DNA of 5,498 nt. It comes from Pseudobdellovibrionaceae bacterium (lineage in GTDB: Bacteria; Bdellovibrionota; Bdellovibrionia; Bdellovibrionales; JAMPXM01). Location of the stretch: NCBI GenBank assembly GCA_016791465.1, contig JAEUWE010000309.1, forward strand, positions 1 to 5,498. Direction: 5' to 3'. The notes under the pieces were generated by a model. The model ran no database searches. It was given only the letters and a program-made list of their open reading frames with translations, and was not told where the DNA came from. This document shows positions 1-5,498 of the stretch, in pieces. Positions within the stretch are counted from its first letter, which is position 1, and each line of letters opens with the position of its first letter. The position numbers and the translations under genes were made by a program.

Positions 1-2319
1 TCGCGCGTCGTTCTGAAGCGTCTGCGTTCTTGCATCTTTCGCTCCGGCCGCCAGAACGAACTGATAGTTGCGCGCCGCCGACGACATCTCGCCCGCCTTT
101 TCGAAGCTTTGCGCCGCTTTGTAACGTGCCGCCAACTGCAGGTCGGCGCTCTTCGTTACACCGCTGAACGTCTCGAACTCTTTGGCGGCGCGAGCATGAT
201 CACCCGTTTCGGCAAGCTTTTCCGCTTTGGCATAATTCGCCTTTTCCATTAACCCACGAATCTGAGAACCAAACTTGGAGTTCGCGATCGCTGGATTAGC
301 AAGAAACTGTTGGCCTTTGTCGGACAAGCCGATCATGTCATTTTTCAGCTTATAGATGTCCAAAATTAGATTGCCGGCGATCTCCCCATTCTCAGATTTT
401 GGATTTGCAAAGAGCGTTTTCTCAAAAACGGGAATCGCTTTGTCGAAATGATTGTACGAATAGTAGATCACACCCAATCGACGCTCAATATCTTCAACTT
501 TCTCACCTTTGGGAAAGGCCGAGATATACTTGGCCGCCGCTCGTTCAAAACGTTCAACGGGCGGATCAAACGGAATTGGCTCCATGCTCTTACCGCGACG
601 ATCCTCAACCACCTGCGCCGACGGCAGCTCCTTCTCCAAAGCCAGGACAGCATTGAGAAGCGCCTTCTCGCGGTAGGTCCCCTTTGGATCTCGATCAGCC
701 GAGAAGAGGTACAGCCTTGCTGCCTCTTCGTACTGAGCCATGTCAAACAGGAGCTCCGCATGGAAGAACTGCATCTCGGCGACTTGCTCGGACTCAGGGA
801 AATGCTTCACGTAAAGCTGATAGGCCGCATGTGCCGTATCTTGAGAATAGCGAGCGCGCGAGTTCTGCGCCGTTTGATGCAACTGCAGCACATGGTTTCG
901 AAGTGTCGACTCCTGAAGTCGCGCGACATCATCAACAAGCTTCCGATTCTTACCATTCTCTTGTGACCACAAAGACTGCGGACCGAAGTTCTCAAGCCAA
1001 AGCTCGAGCTGTTTTCGAAACTCCTTCTGATCCGAAGTCGCATATGCCAACACAACCTGGTACTGATACTCGGCCGCTCGCTCACCCGTCGGATTCATAT
1101 TAATCAACTCGCGAAACAGTCCACTGGCAACGACACGATTGCCCTGATCAGCTGTGATATAGGCAAGTCGTTCAAGCATCTGCAATGCTGCGCGCTCATC
1201 CCCAGAAACCCTTAAAAAGTCCTGGTACGCATGCGAAAGATCACCGACCTCGGCGTAAAATGGGACGTAGTCCTTCAGCGCCTCAACTGCGAGACGGATT
1301 TTATTGATTGCGCGTCGACCCGCGACTTCCGAACCCTTCTCAGAAGCGCGACTCATCCGAACCACTCGCTCTAAATACTTCAGAGAATCTTGAGTCCGAT
1401 TCAATCGGAATAAACACCACGCAGCTTTGTAGTATGCAAATGCCGCCAACCGGGCTCGTTTGGCCTGAATCACGCGAGCGTAGTTTGTTAACGCCTGCTT
1501 CCAAACTTCATTCTCAAAATAGAACTCACCGAGCGCGAAGTGTGACTCAGTAACATAGACTGAGTCCGGATATCGATTCACGAGCTGGTTGTAGTAGTCC
1601 TCGCCCTGCTTGGTATTGCCAAGCTCGAAATGGTTGTAGCCGAGAAAAAACAATGCCTGATCGATCTTACTGTCGTTCGGAAAATCTTTTGAAAACCACT
1701 CATAAAGCTGAATGGCTTTACGGTGATACTCGCGAGTGATCGAAACGTCGAGTTTCGGTTTTACTCGAGTTTTCTTGTCCAGAAAGTCCTTAATATTCTT
1801 ATCGTAGTTTGCCTGCGCACGAAATTCCACGAGGCGGGCTTTTTCAACATAGCGCTCAGCCAGACGTAGCCAGATCTCGCCTCTATTCGGACTTTTCTTT
1901 GTCTGCTGTGACAACTTATAGAGTGCCCGAATTTCGCGATCGAGAAGCTTCTCATACTCCGCCTCTTTGGCTCCCGAGTCATAGAAATCATTTGAACGCG
2001 GCGGCTTCACCGCGCCAAGACTTCGAGGCTGTGCCGCTGGCGTCTGCAACGCCTTTGACTGCGGAAGCGCTGAGCGCTTCAACATCGCACCGATGGAGCC
2101 GCTCTTCTGTTTTGGTATTCCACTTGGAGTTTCACTCGTGGGCGCCGCAACTTTCAACTTTGCCTTCGAAGCGCTCTTTGCCTTTGCCTTCTTTTTTGCC
2201 GCGGCGTTTTCTCTATTCTCAAATGCTGATGCTGTAAGATCGGTCGCCAACGGCTCCGCAGCCTGTGCCGCAACCGTTCCCGCAAGAATAAGCATCGTCA
2301 ATAATCGTGATTGTTTCAT
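1..2319 (-). CDS. Large exported TPR protein, possibly GltD/AgmU-like (3'-truncated)
   Basis: An uninterrupted frame of 773 codons runs from the ATG at 2319 to the window edge, with no stop, so the C-terminus is missing. The start overlaps the previous stop by one base (TGATG), with AAAGG ten bases upstream. Residues 1-20 are a Sec signal peptide ending AQA before AEP. Residues 36-57 are an Ala/Lys-rich linker (nine basic, two acidic), followed by a Ser/Pro/Gln-rich region to about 108. TPR-like helical pairs then fill the rest: LFFLGYNHFELGNTKQGEDY (223-242), FALGEFYFENEVWKQALTNY (261-280), YYKAAWCLFRLNRTQDSLKY (296-315), FFHAELLFDMAQYEEAARLY (518-537), LGVIYYSYNHFDKAIPVFEK (615-634), AEKLAETGDHARAAKEFETF (699-718) and YKAAQSFEKAGEMSSAARNY (733-752). 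Such arrays bind protein partners, here presumably in the periplasm. Gene order and size suggest a relative of the long gliding TPR protein GltD/AgmU, though another long TPR protein of the same system (AgmK/GltI type) cannot be excluded. It is translationally coupled to the GltC-like gene. Confidence 0.85.
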   Translation of the reverse strand, partial: MKQSRLLTMLILAGTVAAQAAEPLATDLTASAFENRENAAAKKKAKAKSASKAKLKVAAPTSETPSGIPKQKSGSIGAMLKRSALPQSKALQTPAAQPRSLGAVKPPRSNDFYDSGAKEAEYEKLLDREIRALYKLSQQTKKSPNRGEIWLRLAERYVEKARLVEFRAQANYDKNIKDFLDKKTRVKPKLDVSITREYHRKAIQLYEWFSKDFPNDSKIDQALFFLGYNHFELGNTKQGEDYYNQLVNRYPDSVYVTESHFALGEFYFENEVWKQALTNYARVIQAKRARLAAFAYYKAAWCLFRLNRTQDSLKYLERVVRMSRASEKGSEVAGRRAINKIRLAVEALKDYVPFYAEVGDLSHAYQDFLRVSGDERAALQMLERLAYITADQGNRVVASGLFRELINMNPTGERAAEYQYQVVLAYATSDQKEFRKQLELWLENFGPQSLWSQENGKNRKLVDDVARLQESTLRNHVLQLHQTAQNSRARYSQDTAHAAYQLYVKHFPESEQVAEMQFFHAELLFDMAQYEEAARLYLFSADRDPKGTYREKALLNAVLALEKELPSAQVVEDRRGKSMEPIPFDPPVERFERAAAKYISAFPKGEKVEDIERRLGVIYYSYNHFDKAIPVFEKTLFANPKSENGEIAGNLILDIYKLKNDMIGLSDKGQQFLANPAIANSKFGSQIRGLMEKANYAKAEKLAETGDHARAAKEFETFSGVTKSADLQLAARYKAAQSFEKAGEMSSAARNYQFVLAAGAKDARTQTLQNDAR

Positions 2320-4160
2320 CACTCACACGCCTTTACACCGACATAGTGATAGTTTCCAATTTCATCGAGCCAGTACTCGCCCGTAAAGGGCCAGTAATCG
2401 TAGCCATTCTGCACATAGTAGCTACGATCCTGTTCCTGATCGACGCTCTCTCGAACAATGCCTTTTCCGGCGATTTCTTTCTTAACGGCTTCCTTTTTTC
2501 CAGAAATCATATCGATGCGAACCAGGCCCGCCTGCTCCATATGCCCGGCAAGCTCTTCCTGAAGGCGTGTCAAATGCCGAAGAATCAACCGACCAACCGC
2601 CAGCTGGGTCGCCTCCATCCGTCGCTCCACCACACGCTTCGCATACCGGCCGACTCGCGCATCCCGCCACGTCGCAGGTGCTTGCTCAATCTTCTTTTTC
2701 TCGCGTTCAAGTGCGCGGATATAAGAAAGCGACCGGCGCACATCGCCCTCACGCAGAACCTGACGCGCAACCAGGAACGGTATCGCCAGCTGACGCTTGC
2801 CCGCCTTTTTGAGCAAATCAAAGTTCTCATCGACTTTGCGAATCTCACGATAAAGAGCAATGGGGCTCATGTTTCCACCCAAGACATTGCGCAGATCTTT
2901 TTGCACGGGACCATAGATCCGCTCAAAAATGCCGAGCGTTTTTTCCATCTCGTCGTATCGGCAGATGTAGTGATAGACAATCGCTCGCAACAGCAACGAC
3001 TCCGGCTGATAAAACTCTTCGTAAAACGGAGAATGGAGGGAATGAAAGTTAGAGAGCGCCGAACGAAACCGACCATCTTGCAGATAAGCCCAGCTCACCT
3101 CAAACAGCGCGTCGTGCCACTGTTCCGTATCCCGAGGAATCTCACGATAAGCATCAATCGCCTCGGCGAAGAGTTTTCTCTGATAGAGTGTGCGCGCCCG
3201 TCCCAACATCGCGTTGACCCGTGCTCGATTCGTCACGTCAGTCGTCGACTTGGCCTCGGCCGTGGCGACAAAAACCTGCTCAGCCTTCTCCAACTGTCCA
3301 GCCTCAACCAATGAAAGTCCGAGACGATACCGTGCCCGATCGTGAAAGACTGAATTGCCGCGCACTCGATTAAACTCTTTGGCGGCCTCAATATAATTGC
3401 CCTCGCGGAAGCGGACTTCGCCTCGGCGATAGAACAACATATCCCGATTGCCCGCCGGAAAGTCCTCTTCATCGATCAATCGAACGGCATAGTTCAAAAG
3501 AATATCGCTATCCAAGGCGTCGGCCGCCACCGTCAAGCGCTCGAGCGACTGACGGACATACTTGTTCTTAGGATTCCTTTTCACTTCCGTTCGCACAATT
3601 TCGTAGTACGGGAATGCTGAAACCTGATGCAGTCCCATCTCTTGCAGGGTGCGGCCAAGAATAAATCGAATTTGGAGAACACGAGCCGGATTCGTCTCTT
3701 TGTCGAGAAGATTAAAAAAGAGTTTTGCCGCTTCCGGGTAGTCACCGCGACGAACAGCCTGACGAGCGCGATCCTCTTCACGCTTAATTGCCGAGACTCG
3801 AGGATCTGCCGATCTCGCCGCCGTACCGGGCGCAGCTTTTAAAGGAGCATTCGTCGATCCCGACGTCGCCTTCTTCACCACACGCCTTTTTCGAGTCGAA
3901 GAGGCTTGGGCGACAAGACCATCAAACTCTTCGCTCAATTGCCCAGTCTCAGCAACCATCGCACCATCTGCTGGCGCTGGAGTAAGTTCCGCCAATCGGT
4001 CCATCTCAATCAGCAGCGACTGGCGCTCACCGATATCCTGCGCGGTGCCGACTTCTTGTACCGCATCAACACCGACCGGCAAGACGGGGGACACCGCCGA
4101 TTGAGCCATCGTCCCCACCAAGAGTAATGCTGCACACGTGGCTGTTTTTTTGGAGTTCAT
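2319..4160 (-). CDS. Periplasmic TPR protein, GltC-like
   Basis: Complete gene of 613 residues. The ATG at 4160 has GGAGG upstream with 10-base spacing, and its first four bases form ATGA with the preceding stop. Residues 1 to about 19-22 are a Sec signal peptide (KK, then a hydrophobic core, cleavage near TMA/QSA). A low-complexity stretch follows, with a strongly basic segment at 90-117 (RKRR, KK; eight basic, no acidic residues). Helical TPR-like repeats cover roughly 122-410, for example RRGDYPEAAKLFFNLL (137-152), RFREGNYIEAAKEFNRV (250-266), LVEAGQLEKAEQVF (284-297), YQRKLFAEAIDAYREI (326-341) and YLQDGRFRSALSNF (359-372). Residues about 480-575 are charged, helical and possibly coiled coil. 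The tail (580-613) is a separate aromatic motif, YDYWPFTGEYWLDEIGNYHY, ending in a Cys-containing KACE. Length and gene order fit M. xanthus GltC (recalled as a similar-sized periplasmic TPR protein of the gliding machinery), probably scaffolding the outer-membrane barrels. Orthology is inferred; TPR and export are seen directly. Confidence 0.82.
   Translation of the reverse strand: MNSKKTATCAALLLVGTMAQSAVSPVLPVGVDAVQEVGTAQDIGERQSLLIEMDRLAELTPAPADGAMVAETGQLSEEFDGLVAQASSTRKRRVVKKATSGSTNAPLKAAPGTAARSADPRVSAIKREEDRARQAVRRGDYPEAAKLFFNLLDKETNPARVLQIRFILGRTLQEMGLHQVSAFPYYEIVRTEVKRNPKNKYVRQSLERLTVAADALDSDILLNYAVRLIDEEDFPAGNRDMLFYRRGEVRFREGNYIEAAKEFNRVRGNSVFHDRARYRLGLSLVEAGQLEKAEQVFVATAEAKSTTDVTNRARVNAMLGRARTLYQRKLFAEAIDAYREIPRDTEQWHDALFEVSWAYLQDGRFRSALSNFHSLHSPFYEEFYQPESLLLRAIVYHYICRYDEMEKTLGIFERIYGPVQKDLRNVLGGNMSPIALYREIRKVDENFDLLKKAGKRQLAIPFLVARQVLREGDVRRSLSYIRALEREKKKIEQAPATWRDARVGRYAKRVVERRMEATQLAVGRLILRHLTRLQEELAGHMEQAGLVRIDMISGKKEAVKKEIAGKGIVRESVDQEQDRSYYVQNGYDYWPFTGEYWLDEIGNYHYVGVKACE
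2330..2334 (-). promoter_or_regulatory. Ribosome binding site of the large TPR gene
   Basis: AAAGG on the minus strand lies 10 bases before the ATG at 2319, inside the final codons of the GltC-like gene. Together with the TGATG junction and the well-formed signal peptide that follows, it decides this start for the truncated large TPR gene. Confidence 0.55.
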
Positions 4161-5038
4161 CGGTAAGTTGCCTCCGGAAAGAAGAAGCTCGCGCCCACTG
4201 TCAAAAACAAGTTGTTATAGGTCGCATTCTGCTGCGCTCCCGCCACTCCTGATTTTGCATTATAGAAATTCCAAGAAAAATCCCACCGAACCGCCGCTGA
4301 CTTCGACAGCGCAAACAACTGCCCTGTCCCCAAGTGAACTGTTGGTTCTGATCCACCTTGATTCGTATTGGTAATTCCTCCACCGCCAGAGAAGTACAGA
4401 TCAAATGGCGTGATCTTTCGATTGAGGAACGTCATTTTTCCATAAAGCGGCGTCCACTTAAAGTCCGCGCCATAGTAGCTCTGGGGAGAGACAAAGTTCG
4501 TCGTCAAAACTCCGCGCTTCTCACGAAGATCGCGAGTCACTGACTTTTCACCAGTCGCGATAGCCATTCCAATCAGCTCAATCGCATAGCGTTCATTGAA
4601 CGAGTAGTTCAGGCGCCCCGTCGCGCCCAACCCGACAAAAAATTTGTCGTTCAGAATTCCACCCAATCCACCAAACAATTCAAATCGCTTCGTTTTCGGC
4701 AAATACCGCTTTTCAAGAATCGCCACATCTTTGAAAGGAGCAAGATTCGCGAGGTCCGAAACGCCCTTAAACTCTCCCTCTGCTGACTTTGCCTTTTCAG
4801 TCTCGACCTTGCGGGCCTCGCCATCGTCGATCACAGGTCCCTTCTCAGGCACCGGATCCCCTTTACTGTCGACGGCAAAGATCTCTTCGATTCCATCCAT
4901 CTCGCCCGGAACCTTTGACAGTCCCGAAGCTTCGCCGCCCTCGCCCGCAGATTGCGCAAAAGAAAGTGAGCCACTCATCGCAACAAAGAGCAGCGTCACC
5001 AAAAAAAGTCTGTTTTCTCTACAAGGCTGTTTCAACAT
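4157..5038 (-). CDS. Outer-membrane beta-barrel protein, GltB-like
   Basis: Complete gene of 293 residues. The ATG at 5038 is preceded by AAAAGG with 8-base spacing. Residues 1-28 form a Sec signal peptide (basic start, hydrophobic 11-25, SFA before Q29). Cys6 lies ahead of the hydrophobic core, so this is not a lipoprotein. Residues 29-95 are a Gly/Pro/Glu-rich, presumably unstructured acidic stretch (17 acidic, 8 basic). The barrel begins near residue 100 with APFKDVAILEKRYLPKTKRF, an entry motif like that of the myxobacterial/Bdellovibrio outer-membrane barrel family. Amphipathic strands follow up to FFFPEATYR at the C-terminus. Motifs LYGKMTF (198-204), DLYFSGGGG (213-221), GTGQLF (237-242) and RWD (251-253) match the upstream partial barrel. 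The likely role is an outer-membrane component of a Glt-type gliding or related envelope-spanning complex, inferred from family and gene order. The stop overlaps the next gene's start by four bases (ATGA, 4160-4157). It ends in Arg rather than the usual terminal Phe. Exact orthology to GltB is less certain than the barrel call. Confidence 0.83.
   Translation of the reverse strand: MLKQPCRENRLFLVTLLFVAMSGSLSFAQSAGEGGEASGLSKVPGEMDGIEEIFAVDSKGDPVPEKGPVIDDGEARKVETEKAKSAEGEFKGVSDLANLAPFKDVAILEKRYLPKTKRFELFGGLGGILNDKFFVGLGATGRLNYSFNERYAIELIGMAIATGEKSVTRDLREKRGVLTTNFVSPQSYYGADFKWTPLYGKMTFLNRKITPFDLYFSGGGGITNTNQGGSEPTVHLGTGQLFALSKSAAVRWDFSWNFYNAKSGVAGAQQNATYNNLFLTVGASFFFPEATYR
4171..4175 (-). promoter_or_regulatory. 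Ribosome binding site of the GltC-like gene
   Basis: GGAGG on the minus strand lies 10 bases before the ATG at 4160, within the last codons of the barrel gene. It fixes the start of the TPR protein at the ATGA overlap. A strong site plus overlapping stop suggests both re-initiation and independent ribosome loading. Confidence 0.65.
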
Positions 5039-5046
5039 GCTGTTTA

Positions 5047-5052
5047 CCTTTT
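5047..5052 (-). promoter_or_regulatory. Ribosome binding site of the second barrel gene
   Basis: On the minus strand AAAAGG lies 8 bases before the ATG at 5038, inside the 24-base gap after the upstream barrel's stop. It supports this start. The gap is too short to contain a separate promoter of normal size plus leader, so the two barrel genes are probably on one transcript. Confidence 0.6.
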
Positions 5053-5062
5053 CAAGAATTCA

Positions 5063-5498
5063 TCAAAACGACGGCAGCATGTAGCTGACGCCAACATTGA
5101 GAAGACCCTCGATGAAGAGTTTTTGATCAAAGCTGCTCGCCGGCTGGACGCTGGTTTTATTGTCGAGACGAATCGACGTCACATCAGGCCCCTGATAGAC
5201 CAAAGCCCGCAAATCAAAGCGGAACGCCCACGCCGGCGTGAAGTAGAACTTTTGTCCCAAGCCAACCGACACCAATGGATTTGAAGAGTCACCGATGCCA
5301 TACATTCCCACGCCCAAGAGCCCATAGAGATGGAGATTCATGACGTAGTCTTTGGTGAACGAAAGCTTTCCATAATATGCCGAATACTGCCAGCTGGCGA
5401 CGCCGAGGTACTTTGGAGCTGCGCCATATTGCAAGTTCGCATTGATCGGAGGAGACGAATTTGGAATCGGATTGAGCTGATTGGCTTCGTTCGAAAGT
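5063..5498 (-). CDS. Outer-membrane beta-barrel protein, GltA-like (5'-truncated)
   Basis: Only the C-terminal 144 residues are in the window. The frame is open through the upstream edge; the base at 5498 is the last base of a split codon, and the gene ends with TGA at 5065-5063. The sequence alternates polar and hydrophobic/aromatic residues in short strands separated by Gly/Asn/Asp/Ser turns and ends in Phe (YMLPSF), as expected for a BAM-inserted outer-membrane barrel. Visible motifs are YYGKLSF (partial residues 41-47), HLYGLLGVG (56-64), GLGQKF (79-84) and RFD (93-95). The same motifs at matching spacing recur in the next gene, so the two are paralogues. The family resembles the myxobacterial/Bdellovibrio outer-membrane beta-barrel proteins linked to gliding genes. 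By position before the second barrel and the TPR gene it corresponds to M. xanthus GltA, but this is inferred from order. A TTG at 5434 is an internal Leu codon, not the start. The downstream gene begins 24 bases later, so they are probably co-transcribed. Confidence 0.82.
   Translation of the reverse strand, partial: LSNEANQLNPIPNSSPPINANLQYGAAPKYLGVASWQYSAYYGKLSFTKDYVMNLHLYGLLGVGMYGIGDSSNPLVSVGLGQKFYFTPAWAFRFDLRALVYQGPDVTSIRLDNKTSVQPASSFDQKLFIEGLLNVGVSYMLPSF

Noticed and set aside
448..966. Plus-strand frames of 139-172 codons, and others in the first 1.1 kb
   Set aside because: They oppose the continuous 773-codon TPR frame on the minus strand, overlap one another and show no coherent protein features.
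2307..3314. A 335-codon open frame on the plus strand
   Set aside because: It lies fully antisense to the GltC-like gene, which has a signal peptide, TPR repeats and a ribosome site. The plus-strand product has no recognisable family pattern, so it is a shadow of the real gene.
4145..4151. Run of seven A (minus strand) in codons 4-6 of the GltC-like gene, a possible slippage site
   Set aside because: It encodes the Lys-Lys of a normal signal peptide and the frame continues correctly. No alternative product of interest follows, so there is no support for programmed frameshifting.
5021..5023. Cys6 of the second barrel protein as a lipoprotein site
   Set aside because: The Cys precedes the hydrophobic core rather than following it, and there is no lipobox; the signal fits ordinary Sec cleavage after SFA.
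5039..5062. Possible promoter or terminator between the two barrel genes
   Set aside because: The gap is only 24 bases, contains a Shine-Dalgarno and no inverted repeat with a T tract.
5063..5434. A short 123-residue gene starting at TTG 5434
   Set aside because: The same frame stays open to the upstream edge, the TTG sits within barrel sequence, and no signal peptide follows it. The true start is outside the window.

Overview
The window is one stretch of an operon read entirely from the minus strand. It holds four consecutive genes with almost no space between them. In transcription order they are: the 3' part of an outer-membrane beta-barrel gene (5498-5063), a second complete beta-barrel gene (5038-4157), a complete periplasmic TPR protein of 613 residues (4160-2319), and the first 773 codons of a large exported TPR protein (2319-1). 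The last gene runs off the low-coordinate edge and the first runs off the high-coordinate edge. No RNA gene, mobile element, CRISPR array, promoter or terminator is visible, and no intergenic gap exceeds 24 bases.

The arrangement of two related small beta-barrels, a TPR protein with an aromatic Cys-ending tail, and a long TPR protein matches my recollection of the outer-membrane/periplasmic part of the Myxococcus xanthus gliding machinery (gltA, gltB, gltC, plus large TPR proteins such as GltD/AgmU). Related clusters occur in Bdellovibrio and other former deltaproteobacteria. Balanced GC by eye, dense minus-strand packing and these families suggest a Bdellovibrionota or myxobacteria-like Gram-negative predator or glider. 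This taxonomic and functional reading rests on remembered family features and gene order; no database search was made.

All four products appear destined for the envelope. The three that retain their N-terminus have Sec signal peptides. The two barrels would sit in the outer membrane, with the TPR proteins as periplasmic partners. Stop/start overlaps (ATGA between barrel 2 and the 613-residue TPR gene; TGATG between the two TPR genes) and good Shine-Dalgarno sequences point to coupled, balanced translation of one complex. No motor gene (AglRQS/TolQR/MotAB type) lies in the window.
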